A DNA stretch of 64,000 nucleotides from AWTP1-13 sp963775835. Lineage in GTDB: Bacteria > Pseudomonadota > Alphaproteobacteria > Rhizobiales > Hyphomicrobiaceae. Below are positions 43,354-53,318 of this stretch, one piece after another (the first letter of the stretch is position 1; each line of letters starts with the position of its first letter). A program made the translations under genes and the position numbers. Below the pieces are notes generated by a model that searched no databases, was not told the DNA's origin, and saw only the letters and a list, made by a program, of their open reading frames with translations. Where the stretch lies: contig CAVZKV010000029.1 in the NCBI GenBank assembly GCA_963775835.1, positions 434,001-498,000 of the forward strand, given 5' to 3'.

Positions 43354-44060
43354 GGGCTGTCTCGCTTGGGTTCCGTGGCCACAACGTCAGGGGACCAGTT
43401 GAAGGCATGCACGTAGATGCCGAGGGGGTTCTTTCGGATCGCATCGGCCGTGCGCGGCGGGCTCAGCACGATGGTGAAGAGGCCGGTGAGCGCGCGCGTC
43501 TCGCGGGTTGCGCCGCCCTCGAACACGCGCTCCAGCCAGCGCACCTGGAACGAGCTGTCCGAGGCGCGCACAACGCTCGTCACCTCCACTGCGACCGAGC
43601 GTTGTCCGACCCTGGCGAAGGGATCGGCGTCGCGCGCGTGCTCGTTGAGCGTCAACGCCGCCTTGTCCGTCACATAGTCGTAGGCTTTGAGCCAATTGCC
43701 GCGGACCACCACAGGGTCGATCGACAGCCCGCGCACGTGCTCAACGAACCTGGCCAGATGAAAGGCGATCTGTGCGTCGCTCGGGCGGTATTGGTCCTGC
43801 ATGGGACCAACCGAGCGCACGCCGCCATTGTGGTCGAGCTCGACGACGTAGGGCACGGCCGAGCCCGCGCGCAGCAGCCACACCAGGCCACAGAGCAAGG
43901 CGATTGAGACCCCGAGGCAGCCGAATGCCATGAGCCGCCAGTTGTGGGCCTGCACACGGGAGCTGCCGATGCGCTCGTCCCAGACCTGGGCCGCCTTCTG
44001 GTAAGGCGTCACCACCGGCGGAGTGGCGCCGTAACGAAGCGAGGAGCGCTTGAAGATCAT
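43350..44060 (-). CDS. trbF: Conjugal transfer protein TrbF (VirB8-like)
   Basis: A 236-residue inner-membrane protein. TPYQKAAQVWDERIGSSRVQ precedes one membrane helix (LGVSIALLCGLVWLLRAG), then AVPYVVELDHNGGVRSVGPM and the NTF2-like VirB8 periplasmic domain (FHLARFVEHVRGLSIDPVVV, FQVRWLERVFEGG). VirB8 proteins nucleate assembly of the secretion channel. It begins 12 bases after the restored trbL stop. Confidence 0.95.
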   Translation of the reverse strand: MIFKRSSLRYGATPPVVTPYQKAAQVWDERIGSSRVQAHNWRLMAFGCLGVSIALLCGLVWLLRAGSAVPYVVELDHNGGVRSVGPMQDQYRPSDAQIAFHLARFVEHVRGLSIDPVVVRGNWLKAYDYVTDKAALTLNEHARDADPFARVGQRSVAVEVTSVVRASDSSFQVRWLERVFEGGATRETRALTGLFTIVLSPPRTADAIRKNPLGIYVHAFNWSPDVVATEPKRDSP

Positions 44061-44072
44061 GAACCCCTCTTC

Positions 44073-45348
44073 TCAGCTCTTGTCCTTGAGATCAGGCCCG
44101 GACCCCGCTGCGGGCCGGTCGCCTTCACGCAGCGCCTGCGCCGCCACGAAGCTCGCGTCGCGCATCCTCTGGCGGCGCGCGAGCGCCGTGGCCCACGGTG
44201 GCGTCCGCGGCTGGGATGGGCTAGACGTAGCGATTCCCACCAGAACCATCGTCCGAAAATGGCGCCGTTGCGCGAATGCCGGCGGCAGCGCCTTCGCGGT
44301 AGGCGTCGCGAACCGGCGAGGTCATGGCGCCTATGGCGCGCGCCGCCGGCTGAGTGACCGTCGCCCGCATGACCCCTGCACCGCCGCCAGCTTGGTACGC
44401 GGCCGCAACCGTGCCGGACAACGTAGCGGCCGAGCGCACAGCACTGCCGCCAGCCTGGCCCGCTAGCCGTGCTCCGCCTGCCGCCAGCACGCCCGACGCC
44501 GCAATACCCGCGGCGGTGCCGACGACCGCGCCGGCGCCGAGCTGAGGCGCCCCCGAGACCAACCCGGCCGCAATCGCGGGCATGAAAATCGCCAGCCCAA
44601 ATACGGCGATGGCCGCGAGAATGATCGAGGCCGCATGCTTCAACGTGATGGCGGCGGCCGCCGGCGGTACGATCGAGCCGAAAATGGTCGAGCCGATGCC
44701 GACGATGATGGTCAGCACCATCAGCTTGATGCCGGAGCTGATGACGTTGCCGAGTACCCGTTCAGCCAGAAACGCGGTCTTGCCGAACAGCGCGAACGGC
44801 ACCAGCACGAACCCCGCCAAGGTCGTCAGCTTGAACTCGAGGATGGTGACGAACAGCTGCACGGCCAGCACGAAGAACGCCAGCAGCACGATCAGCCAGG
44901 CGATCATCAACACCACAATGGTCACAAAGTTCTCGAAGAACGTCGTGAACCCAATCAGCTCCCCCGCCTTGTCGAGCAACGGCCGCGATGCCGTGAACCC
45001 CGTCTCCGCCACGAACCCGGGACGCATCAGATCCTGCGCCGTAAGCGTTGTCGCCGATGCCTTCAGCCCCAATCCGGCAAACGAGCGGAACACCACATCC
45101 GATAGCGACTGAAAATTGTTGAGTAGCAGCGCAAAGAAGCCGACATACAAAACCTTGCGGATCAGCTGCGCCGGAACATTGTCCTCCCCATCCAACGCCC
45201 AAAACAACCCCGCCAGCACGATATCCAGCCCCACCAACACGCTCGTCAGAAACGCCACATCCCCCGCCAACAACCCGAACCCGCTGTCGATGTAGCGCAC
45301 GAACGTCTCGGTAAACCGGTCGATGATGTTGAGATCATCCATGAACAA
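44073..45348 (-). CDS. trbL: Conjugal transfer protein TrbL (VirB6-like), apparent frameshift near the C-terminus
   Basis: A polytopic inner-membrane channel component. The open frame gives 375 residues: MDDLNIIDRFTETFVRYIDS, several membrane helices, IVVLMIAWLIVLLAFFVLAV, FVLVPFALFGKTAFLAERVL, GNVISSGIKLMVLTIIVGIG, then an Ala/Gly-rich tail and a stop at 44221. The family's usual end (PPWATALARRQ, RMRDASFVAAQALREGD, DLKDKS) is present one frame over and stops at 44073-44075, just before trbF. A one-base indel near 44230-44300 is therefore likely. The membrane part is intact, so the function may survive either way. Confidence 0.88.
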
Positions 45349-45458
45349 ACCTTCCCCGTCGGCTCCAGCGGTGGCGGCGCCGTGACTGCATTCAGCGGTG
45401 CGGATTCAGACTTGGCGGTTCACTATTGGGTCAGCATCGTCGTCGGACAGGGTCGGGG

Positions 45459-45623
45459 TCGCTGCGCGAGCGGGGGTCATGTCGGAGACATGCTTCCAGC
45501 ATGGCCCGCACCCTGCTGGCGGGACACCCGCCAGACCGCCCGCCTTTTGAAGTTACAAAAGAGAGGGGGTTTGGGGGACGCGTCCCCCAAGCGGGTGTGG
45601 GCGGCAGCCCGCTCGCGGAGCGA
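45459..45623. repeat. Palindromic mosaic (MITE-like) element between trbJ and trbL
   Basis: A 165-bp unit with terminal inverted repeats: TCGCTGCGCGAGCGGG at the left, and TCGCTCCGCGAGCGGG when the right end is inverted. Inside are strong hairpins: GGCGGGACACCCGCC, GGGGGACGCGTCCCCC and GCGGGTGTGGGCGGCAGCCCGC-type stems, joined by a TTTTGAAGTTACAAAA palindrome. A related element lies at 49620-49764 with the same order of parts. It fills the gap where trbK is found in other trb operons. Confidence 0.75.
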
Positions 45624-45665
45624 ATCTTATGGCTGTTGCTGAGGGATATTGCTTGCATGGTGCCC

Positions 45666-46385
45666 TCATTGTCCTCGGGTGTAAGCGCGGCCATCGCCCA
45701 GGAAGGATTTGAACTGTTGGCGGGCTTCCTGCTGGGCGAGGATGGCCCGAGAGCGATCGATGGTTTCGGCGCGGGTTTGAGCGGCGAGAAGGGTTTGCAG
45801 TTGGAGGGCTTGCTTGACGTGCAAGGCGGCGAGCTCGTTGCTGGCTTGAGTCGCTTGCAGGGCGCCGACGGAGCCTTCGGAGCGGGAGAGAATATCCGCG
45901 AGGAGGCGGCTGTCGGCCGTTGTGCTTTCCGTGATCTGGCCTTGTAGGAGGGCGGCGCGTTTGAAGGCAGCGTGCGTCTCGTCCCAGCGGGCGCGGGATT
46001 GCCGGAGGATATCGTCGCTGGTGAGCGTGTCGGAAAAGGTATTGGGGAACAGGCGCGCGAAGGCGGCATCGGTTTCCTGGACTTTGAGGGCGATGGCATC
46101 GCCGGAGGCGAGCTGGCGTTGCACTTCGGACAGGACTTGGGACAGCTGCGGCGAGATGCTGCCTGGCAGGCCCTGCAAGTGGCGATCCATGCGGAGCAGC
46201 ATCTGGGCCTCGTTCTGCAGCTGGCGTACCTGGTTGTTGACGGCGTCGAGCGCACGCAGCGCGGAGAGCAGGTTCTGCTGGTAGTTGGCGGGATCGAAGA
46301 CGGTGAACTGGGCATGGCAGGGGGTAACCCCCATCGCCATCAAGACGGCGGCAATCGAGGTGGTGAGCTTTGCGACAGGTCTCAT
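45666..46385 (-). CDS. trbJ: Conjugal transfer protein TrbJ (VirB5-like)
   Basis: A 239-residue periplasmic protein with a signal peptide (AAVLMAMGVTPCHAQ), then FTVFDPANYQQNLLSALRAL, VRQLQNEAQMLLRMDRHLQG and long helices (ALQATQASNELAALHVKQAL, then TLLAAQTRAETIDRSRAI). VirB5-type proteins sit at the pilus tip and help contact recipients. The start overlaps the restored trbE stop by four bases. Confidence 0.93.
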   Translation of the reverse strand: MRPVAKLTTSIAAVLMAMGVTPCHAQFTVFDPANYQQNLLSALRALDAVNNQVRQLQNEAQMLLRMDRHLQGLPGSISPQLSQVLSEVQRQLASGDAIALKVQETDAAFARLFPNTFSDTLTSDDILRQSRARWDETHAAFKRAALLQGQITESTTADSRLLADILSRSEGSVGALQATQASNELAALHVKQALQLQTLLAAQTRAETIDRSRAILAQQEARQQFKSFLGDGRAYTRGQ

Positions 46386-49016
46386 CGACGTCCTCCTTTG
46401 CGTTTGGTCTCCGGCACGCGGAACGGGGACAGGCGCTCGGGCATGGGTGGTCCACCCGGCAGGCCAGGCAACGGCGACTGCGGCGTCGTGTTGGTGGGCT
46501 TTTGCGCTGGCGCTATTGGGAGCGGCGGTGGCGTTGAACCCGGTGCTGGTGCTTGCGCTGGCTCGCGCGGAGCCGCCGGTAGTGAAGAGGAAAGCTTGGC
46601 TGGCGAGCCCGCATTGTCGATGAGCTCGGCCGCCCAGGCGAGCCCCTTAGCGCGCAAGAACGCTGCAGGGAACTCTGCCGGTGCGGTTTCCGCCGCAAGC
46701 CGATCGATCAGCTTCCGATCGTCGGGCGTGGAGGCGCCGGCGATGGCGAGGCCAACGGGTCCGAGCCCCAGCTCGAACAGCCGATTGCCACGGGCCGTCT
46801 GGGCGTAGTACTCGCGCTTTGGCGTCGCGCGCGAGAGGATCTCGACCTGGCGGGTCATTGAGACCGAAGCGCTCATAGACGGCGCGGGCCTGCGGCTCGA
46901 GCGCGCGATCGTTGGGGAGGAATATCCGCGTCGGGCAGCTCTCGATTAGGGCCGGCGCAATCGACGACCGTTCGACATCGGCCAACGACTGGGTCGCGAA
47001 TACGACTGCAACGTTCTTCTTGCGCAGCGTCTTGAGCCATTCGCGGATGCGGGCGGCAAAAAGCGGGTCGTCGAGGAACACCCAGGCCTCGTCGAGCACC
47101 AGCAGCGTCGGCCGCCCATCAAAGCGCGCCTCCAGCCGGTGGAACAGGTAGGTCAGGACCGGCAGGACCAGACGCTTGACCTGCATCAGCCCGTCCATCT
47201 CGAAATGCAGTACGTCGGCGAGGTCGAGCGTCTCGCGTGCGCCGTCGAGCAGCCGCCCGTACGGCCCTTCCAGCGTGTAGGGGGTCAGCGCCGCAACGAG
47301 GGCGTTGGACTGGATCAGCACGGCCAGGCCCGTCAACGTGCGCTCCGCCTTCGGGGCGGAAGCCAGGCTCTGCAGGGCAGTCCACACGGCATCCTTGACC
47401 TCGGGGGTGATGGTGACGCCCTCGTTGATGAGGAGCCCGATTACCCATTCGAGCGCAAAGGCGATTTCACCTGAAGTGTCGATGGCGGCGAGCGGCTGGA
47501 ACGCCACGTCGCCGTCGAGGGCCAGGTCGACCGCGCGCCCCTGCATGGCCAGCACGGCCGCGCGGGTCGAGCGGCCCTTGTCGAAGATTGCGACCTGGGC
47601 GCCGATGAAGCGGCGGAACTGCAGCGCCAACAGCGCCAGCAGCACCGACTTGCCGGCGCCCGTCGGCCCGACCACCAGCGTGTGGCCGACATCCCCGACA
47701 TGCAGATCGAAGCGGAAGGGTGTGCTGCCACGCGTCTGCGTCATCATCAGCGCCGGCGCCTGCAGGTGCGCGTTGCCCTCGGGCCCCGCCCACACCGCCG
47801 ACACCGGCATCATGTGCGCCAGGTTCAAGGTGTGCACGATCGGCTGGCGCACGTTGGCATAGGGGTTGCCCGGCAGGCTGCCGAGCCAGGCCTCCACGGC
47901 ATTCAGCGTCTCGCGGATGGTGGCGAAGCCTCGGCCGTTGACGATGCGCTCGACGGCCAGCAGCTTGTCGGCGGCGCGCTGCAGGTCAGTGTCGGACACC
48001 ACGATCACCGTCGTCACGAAGCCGAACGCCACGTCGTCGGCCCCGAGCTCTTGCAGCGCCTCGTCGGCGTCGACGGCCTTGTTGTCGGCATCGGAATCGA
48101 CCAGCGCCGTCTCGCGATTGAACATCACCTCGCGCAGGATGGCGGCGACGGACTTGCGCTTGGAGAACCACTGCCGCCGCAGGCGGGTCAGGTGCTTAGT
48201 TGCCTCCTCCTTACCGAGGGGAATCCAGCGCGTCACCCAGCGATAGGAAAAGCCGAGGTCGTTGAGGGCGTCGAGGAGGCCAGGGCTCGTCGTGTTGGGA
48301 AACCCCAGCACTGTCAGCACCCGCAAGTGTCGATCGCCGAGCTTGGGCTCGATTCCGCCCGTCAGCGTCGTGTCGCACAGCACCGCATCCAGATGCGTCG
48401 GGATATCTGGCATGCTCACGATATGCGGGCGCGTCGAAATGGTCGCATGCACGTAGGTGAGGGTCTCCGCGTCGGTCAGCGGGCGCACCTCCGGCAAGAC
48501 CGCCGCCAACAGCTCGAGCGCCCGGTCGGTCTCGGTGAGATAGGCTTCCAGATGCACGCGCGGATCAACCGATGCGGTTTTGCTCTCCGATCGTTCGAAG
48601 AAGATGCGCTCAGCGCGGCTCGCCGCATCGGGCGGTGGGAGGTACAAGAACGTCACGTAATAGCGGGACTCGTGGCGCGCCCCAACAGCGAGAAAGTCGG
48701 CCTTGCGCTCCTCGTCCACCAACCACGAGGCCGGGTCGGCAAAGCGCCCCGCTGGATACGCAAGCGCAGGCGCACGCTCCGCTTCAAAAAAGATCGCCCA
48801 TCCCGACCCGAACCGCTTCAGCACGTTGTTGACCCGCGCCGTGACCGAGACGAGCTCGGCCTCGGTGGCGCTGTCGAGATCGGGGCCGCGATAGCGCGCC
48901 GAACGCTGGAAGCTGCCGTCCTTGTTGAGGACGACACCGGGCGCCACCAGACAGGCCCAGGGCAGGTAATCGGCGAGGCTCGTGGCCTTGCTGCGGTACT
49001 CGGCGAGGTTCAGCAT
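46382..49016 (-). CDS. trbE: Conjugal transfer ATPase TrbE (VirB4-like), apparent frameshift
   Basis: The large ATPase that powers pilus assembly. ATG 49016 gives MLNLAEYRSKATSLADYLPW. Walker A is VVGPTGAGKSVLLALLALQF, Walker B LLVLDEAWVFLDD, and FATQSLADVERSSI is also conserved. The frame is diverted after YERFGLNDP near 46858. The expected continuation RQVEILSRATPKREYYAQTA, then GNRLFELGLGPVGLAI, is one base out of frame and runs to a stop at 46382. The shift falls in a CCC run, where one base less restores the frame. The restored protein has an unusual Pro-rich C-terminal tail of about 70 residues (SSLPAAPREPAQAPAPG). If the shift is real, the last part is lost and transfer may be impaired. 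Confidence 0.9.
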
Positions 49017-49282
49017 ACCAGCGCTCCCTTGTGCCGGGCATGGCGAGACAACACGTTCAGAAATGCCGGATCGGCCCGCGTCACCCACACGGCAACGGCA
49101 TGACCAACAATCCAGATCAGCAGCCCCGCAAGCCACAGCCGCAGCCCCAGACCAACCGCAGCAGCCAGCGTGCCGTTGAGAATGGCAAAGCCACGCGGTG
49201 CCCCCGCAATCAGGATCGGCTCGGTCAGCGACCGATGCAGCGGCACCTCATATCCGGGAATGGCAATGGGGTTGTGGAGCAT
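49010..49282 (-). CDS. trbD: Conjugal transfer protein TrbD (VirB3-like)
   Basis: A 90-residue inner-membrane protein. ATG 49282 gives MLHNPIAIPGYEVPLHRSLT, then GAPRGFAILNGTLAAAVGLG and WLAGLLIWIVGHAVAVWVTR, two membrane helices in VirB3 style. The frame opens upstream to 49420 but that part is antisense-like. TrbD works with the TrbE ATPase; the stop overlaps the trbE start by seven bases. Confidence 0.92.
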   Translation of the reverse strand: MLHNPIAIPGYEVPLHRSLTEPILIAGAPRGFAILNGTLAAAVGLGLRLWLAGLLIWIVGHAVAVWVTRADPAFLNVLSRHARHKGALVC

Positions 49283-49295
49283 CCGTTCCTCCTGA

Positions 49296-49610
49296 TCAGT
49301 CGATGAGCGCGCCGCCGGCAAACGAGAAGAACGACAGGAAGAACGACGTCGCCGCAAAGGCGATGGACAGCCCGAACACCACCTGCACCAGGCGGCGGAA
49401 CCCACCCGACATGTCGCCAAACGCCAGGCTCAACCCCGTCACGATGATGATGACAACGGCACACACCTTGGCGACCGGACCCTCGATCAACTCCAAAATG
49501 CGCGTCAGCGGGCTCTCCCACGGCATGCCCGAGCCGGCAGCACCAGCTGGCGTGCACGACGAGATGACGGCGGCGATAGTGATCGCGGCTGCGATGGCTG
49601 CTTGGTGCAT
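49296..49610 (-). CDS. trbC: Conjugal transfer prepilin TrbC (VirB2-like)
   Basis: A 104-residue prepilin. A leader (MHQAAIAAAITIAAVISSCT, ending near PAGAAGSG) is followed by MPWESPLTRILELIEGPVAK and two hydrophobic segments (VCAVVIIIVTGLSLAF, LVQVVFGLSIAFAATSFF). TrbC-type pilins are trimmed and cyclised by a TraF-like peptidase, which is encoded in the window at 57056-57562. ATG 49610 is chosen; a much longer open frame upstream runs through a repeat element and is not coding. Confidence 0.92.
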   Translation of the reverse strand: MHQAAIAAAITIAAVISSCTPAGAAGSGMPWESPLTRILELIEGPVAKVCAVVIIIVTGLSLAFGDMSGGFRRLVQVVFGLSIAFAATSFFLSFFSFAGGALID

Positions 49611-49619
49611 TGAGTGAAG

Positions 49620-49764
49620 TCGCTCGCGCGAGCGGGGCCAGCCCCGCGCCCCGTTGAGGGACGTGTCCCTCAAACTCCCTCCTTTTTGGGATTTCAAAAT
49701 GCGGTGGGTCCGGGAGGTGTCCTCCCGGTTGGGGCGTGGGGCAACAGCCCCACTCGCGCAGCGA
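49620..49764. repeat. Palindromic mosaic (MITE-like) element between trbB and trbC
   Basis: A 145-bp unit bounded by TCGCTCGCGCGAGCGGGG and, inverted, TCGCTGCGCGAGTGGGG. Internal hairpins: GCGGGGCCAGCCCCGC, GAGGGACGTGTCCCTC, CGGGAGGTGTCCTCCCG and GGGGCAACAGCCCC, with a TTTTGGGATTTCAAAA centre. The order of parts matches the element at 45459-45623. Such units resemble the palindromic intergenic repeats common in Rhodospirillales and Hyphomicrobiales. Confidence 0.75.
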
Positions 49765-49807
49765 CCATCAACATATCCTGTCTCACGAGCCATCATTGTT
49801 GCTCTCC

Positions 49808-50809
49808 TCACGACCCAACCGGCCGTAGCGCAGGAATGCCGAGCGGCTTCAGGATGTAGTTGCCGACGTCGTCGAGACCGGAGACCTCGGCCACGGTTTC
49901 GACACGGCGGTTGTTGCCGCGGCCGCCGAGGAAGACGACGATGTCGATGGCCTGGACGATGAGGTCGCGGGGGACAGTGACGACGGCTTCCTGGATCAGC
50001 TGCTCCAGGCGCAGGAGGGCCGAGGCGGCACAGTTGGCGTGGACGGTGGTGAGGCCGCCGGGGTGGCCGGTGTTCCAGGCTTTGAGCATGTCGAGGGCTT
50101 CGGGGCCGCGCACCTCGCCGACGATGATGCGGTCGGGGCGCAGGCGCAGGGTCGAGCGCACGAGGTCGGCGAGACTGGCGACGCCGGGCTTGGTGCGCAG
50201 GGCTACGCAATCCGGGGCGGCGCACTGCAGCTCGCGCGTGTCCTCCAGGATGACGACACGATCGCCCGCGTCGGCGATCTCGGCAAGGAGCGCATTGAGC
50301 AGGGTGGTCTTGCCGGAGGAGGTGCCGCCGACCACGACGATGTTCTTGCGCTCGCGGATGGCCTGCTTCAGGGCTTCGGCCTGCAGCGGGGTCAAGATGC
50401 GCGCCGACATGTAGTCGCCGAGTCGGTAGAGCCTCTCGGCCGGTTTACGGATCGAGAAGCAGGGTGCCATCGAGACTGGCGGCATGACGCCCTCGAAGCG
50501 CTCGCCGGTGCCCGGCAGCTCGGCGGAGACGATGGGAGCACGGTCGTGCACCTCGCGGCGTACGTGCGCGGCGATGAGGCGGATGATGCGTTCGGCCTCC
50601 GCCGTGCCGATACGCTCGGCCGTCTCGATGCGACCGCTTCCGGCTTTGTCGAGCCACAGGCGGCCGTCGGGATTGACCATGACCTCGATCACGTGCGGAT
50701 CGTCGAGGGCGGCGGCAATGGCCGGGCCGAAGGCCGTGCGCAGCATTTGTAAGCGGCGGCCCTGTGCCTCCTCGGAGGCGATCGAGAAGAGGTCAGGCAT
50801 GGCCGTCAT
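49808..50809 (-). CDS. trbB: Conjugal transfer ATPase TrbB (VirB11-like)
   Basis: A 333-residue hexameric traffic ATPase that switches the secretion system between pilus assembly and substrate transfer. Walker A is VVVGGTSSGKTTLLNALLAE, followed by the Asp box DRVVILEDTRELQCAAPDCV, Walker B LRLRPDRIIVGEVRGPEALD and the His box GGLTTVHANCAASALLRLEQ. The start (ATG 50809 or 50800, MPDLFSIASEE) overlaps the end of the CopG-like gene. The long gap after it holds the palindromic element, then trbC. Confidence 0.95.
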   Translation of the reverse strand: MTAMPDLFSIASEEAQGRRLQMLRTAFGPAIAAALDDPHVIEVMVNPDGRLWLDKAGSGRIETAERIGTAEAERIIRLIAAHVRREVHDRAPIVSAELPGTGERFEGVMPPVSMAPCFSIRKPAERLYRLGDYMSARILTPLQAEALKQAIRERKNIVVVGGTSSGKTTLLNALLAEIADAGDRVVILEDTRELQCAAPDCVALRTKPGVASLADLVRSTLRLRPDRIIVGEVRGPEALDMLKAWNTGHPGGLTTVHANCAASALLRLEQLIQEAVVTVPRDLIVQAIDIVVFLGGRGNNRRVETVAEVSGLDDVGNYILKPLGIPALRPVGS

Positions 50810-51344
50810 CCTCCTGATGATGTGATGGGGCTTGGCCGTTGGACGCCGACACGGGGCTAGCGGCGGGAGGTCGGACCTCCGCGACCTGGGTGAGCGACCT
50901 CAGCGGACCATCGTCGACGGCGTCCGCCAGCAGATTGGGGTTGGTGGCGACGATGCTCTCCAGCACCTCGGTAATGAGACGGTGATCGCCGGCAAGGCGG
51001 CGGCCGACCTGGGCCACGAACACCTGGAAGCGCTCGCGGCCGACCGCGCGCGCCGCCTCCTGATCGACCTTCGGCACCGGCGGCGTGATGGTGAGGAAGT
51101 AGCGCACGTAGAGCGACAGCGTCTCGGTGGCGATGGCCACGTCGCGCTGCACATCGGCGAAGCCTTTGACGACGCCGTCCATGCGCCGCAGCAGGGCTTC
51201 GTCGTGCCTCTGGATACGATCCGGGTCGAGCTGGCGATCGAGGGCCTTCTCGACAAGCGCCGACTTGGCGCCGAGGACTTTGGCGACGGCATCGAAGCGA
51301 TCGGCCACTTTCTTCGACAGATAGATGGTGTAGCGCTTTTTCAT
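50793..51344 (-). CDS. CopG/ribbon-helix-helix-type protein of the transfer operon
   Basis: A 183-residue protein starting MKKRYTIYLSKKVADRFDAV, then AKVLGAKSALVEKALDRQLD, a ribbon-helix-helix DNA-binding start. A long helical part follows (RRMDGVVKGFADVQRDVAIA, ATETLSLYVRYFLTITPPVP) with a disordered Pro/Ser-rich end. Genes of this type stand between traG and trbB in many alphaproteobacterial ICEs and are thought to regulate the operon or assist relaxosome coupling. It starts six bases after the traG stop and overlaps trbB. Confidence 0.88.
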   Translation of the reverse strand: MKKRYTIYLSKKVADRFDAVAKVLGAKSALVEKALDRQLDPDRIQRHDEALLRRMDGVVKGFADVQRDVAIATETLSLYVRYFLTITPPVPKVDQEAARAVGRERFQVFVAQVGRRLAGDHRLITEVLESIVATNPNLLADAVDDGPLRSLTQVAEVRPPAASPVSASNGQAPSHHQEDDGHA

Positions 51345-51350
51345 TGGGGC

Positions 51351-53318
51351 TCACCCTGGAAGTGGCAGCGACAGCGATAGCTGCGACGTCGGCGCGTTGC
51401 GGCGTCCGCGACGGCGGCGCGGCTCGTCGAGGATGAGCGCGGTGTCGGGATCGGCGCCGGGCAGCCGAACCGGCTCGGGCGTGCGCTCGCATGTCGGCCC
51501 CGTCTCCTCGCTACTGGTCGCGGTAACGTAGTCGCCCCACTGCTTCTCCAGGCGGGCATCGGTGCCGCGGGTTTGCGCGGCCCACGCGTAGGACGACCTC
51601 CGCGGCCGATCGCTGGGCAACGCGGACCGCGGCGGCGGCAGGCAGCGCGGTGCAAAATTGCCGTCCTCGAAATAGCGCAGCTTCCTGGCGCGGATCGGCG
51701 GGCAGCCGGAGACGAAGATCAGCGCCTCGTCGCTGGGGAGCTGCATGACCTCGCCCGGCGTCAGTAAGGCCCTCGATGTCTCCTGCTCGGAGATGCTGGT
51801 GTTGCTGAGCCAGGGGGAAAGACGCTTGCCGGCGAGGTTGCGCTGCGCCCTGAGCTCCGTCTTGGTGCCGAGTGCATCCGATATCCGCTTGGCCGTGCGC
51901 TCGTCGTTGGCGGCGAAGGCGATGCGCACGTGGCAGTTGTCGACAATGGCGTTGTTGGCCCCGTAGGCCTTCTCGATCTGGTTCAGCGACTGGGCGATCA
52001 GGTAGGCCCGCACGCCATAGCCGGCGAGGAACGCAAGGCTCGTTTCGAAAAAGTCGAGCCGTCCCAGCGCCGGGAACTCGTCGAGCATCAGCAACAGCTG
52101 GCGGCGGTGGGGCTGGCCGCCGCGGCTCTCCAGCTGCTCGGTGAGCCGCCGCGCGATCAGGTTGAGCACTAGCCGCATGAGCGGCCGCGTGCGCGACAGG
52201 TCTGACGGGGGCACGACGAGATAGAGGGACTGCGGCCGGTCCGCATCCATCAGGTCGGCGATCGTAAAGTCGCTGCTGCTGGTGGTCTTGGCGATGATTG
52301 GATCGCTGTACAGGCTCAATAGGCTGACCGCGGTCGAGACCACGCCCGAGCGTTCGTTCGGCACCTTGTTCATGACCGCGCGGGCGTGATCGGCAACGGT
52401 CGGATGCACCTCGGGCGCATCGTCGGTGCCGAGGTGGTTGGTCGTCATCATCACCCACAACGTGCGGTCGATGGAGCGCGATGGGTCGGACAAAAGCCGC
52501 GCAACACAGGCGAGCGTCTTCTCCTTCTCGGCGTAGAGCACGTGCAGGATGGCGCCGACCAGCAACCCGTGGGCGGTCTTCTGCCAGTGGTCACGGATCT
52601 CGCGGGCACCCTCCGGATCGATCAGGATGTCGGCGATGTTCTGCACGTCCCGGACCTCGTTCGGGCCCTTGCGCACCTCCAGCAGCGGATTGAAGCGGGC
52701 GGAGTCAGCATCGGTCGGGTCGAATTTGAAGCAGTGCGAGAAGCGTTGACGCCAACCTGACGTCAGCTGCCAGTTCTCGCCCTTGATGTCGTGGATGACG
52801 GCCGAGCCGGTCCAGGTGAGCAGCGTCGGCACCACCAATCCCACGCCCTTGCCGGAGCGCGTCGGCGCGACGGCAAGCACATGGTGAGGACCATCGTCGC
52901 GCAAATAGCTGGTACCCGCTTGCCCCAGCATGACGCCGCGGTCGCCGCAAAGGCCGGCCGACCGCATATCGGAAACTGCCGCCCAGCGGGCGGAGCCGTA
53001 GGTCGTGACAACCGTTGGCTTCGACGCCCGCCAGGCGGCTCCCCCGATCGCAACGAGGCCAGCCGAGACGCCGCCACCGGCGGCGATCAGGCCGGCGGTG
53101 TCGAACACGCGCGGCGCCAGACGGCCGAAAGCCAGCCACCAGGAGAACAGCTGCCACGGTGCGTAGACTGGCCAATCGAACAGCGCCAACCAGGGTGCGC
53201 CGAGCGCAGGATGGAATCTCAGAGCGGCGGCGGCCCATTGCGTGGCGGTCCACAGACTGATGAGCACGACGATGGCCGTTGCCAGGCCCTGCAGGGCGAT
53301 CTGGGAGGACTTGGTCAT
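51351..53318 (-). CDS. traG: Type IV coupling protein TraG (VirD4-like)
   Basis: A 655-residue inner-membrane ATPase that brings the relaxase-DNA complex to the secretion channel. N-terminal membrane helices (LATAIVVLISLWTATQWAAA and others to residue 95) precede VTTYGSARWA, then the Walker A region LAVAPTRSGKGVGLVVPTLL and Walker B QLLLMLDEFPALGRLDFFET. GYGVRAYLIAQSLNQIEKAY and NCHVRIAFAANDERTAKRIS are typical. The C-terminus is basic and disordered. It is the first gene of the operon that runs to DUF736; the 230 bp upstream (53319-53550) show no gene and should hold the promoter. Confidence 0.95.
   Translation of the reverse strand: MTKSSQIALQGLATAIVVLISLWTATQWAAAALRFHPALGAPWLALFDWPVYAPWQLFSWWLAFGRLAPRVFDTAGLIAAGGGVSAGLVAIGGAAWRASKPTVVTTYGSARWAAVSDMRSAGLCGDRGVMLGQAGTSYLRDDGPHHVLAVAPTRSGKGVGLVVPTLLTWTGSAVIHDIKGENWQLTSGWRQRFSHCFKFDPTDADSARFNPLLEVRKGPNEVRDVQNIADILIDPEGAREIRDHWQKTAHGLLVGAILHVLYAEKEKTLACVARLLSDPSRSIDRTLWVMMTTNHLGTDDAPEVHPTVADHARAVMNKVPNERSGVVSTAVSLLSLYSDPIIAKTTSSSDFTIADLMDADRPQSLYLVVPPSDLSRTRPLMRLVLNLIARRLTEQLESRGGQPHRRQLLLMLDEFPALGRLDFFETSLAFLAGYGVRAYLIAQSLNQIEKAYGANNAIVDNCHVRIAFAANDERTAKRISDALGTKTELRAQRNLAGKRLSPWLSNTSISEQETSRALLTPGEVMQLPSDEALIFVSGCPPIRARKLRYFEDGNFAPRCLPPPRSALPSDRPRRSSYAWAAQTRGTDARLEKQWGDYVTATSSEETGPTCERTPEPVRLPGADPDTALILDEPRRRRGRRNAPTSQLSLSLPLPG

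Noticed and set aside
42358..43416. 352-codon open frame on the plus strand
   Set aside because: Antisense to trbG; no domain pattern, typical of high-GC shadow frames.
47682..49103. 473-codon open frame on the plus strand
   Set aside because: Exactly antisense to trbE, whose Walker motifs and operon context are decisive; the translation is His/Arg-rich without domains.
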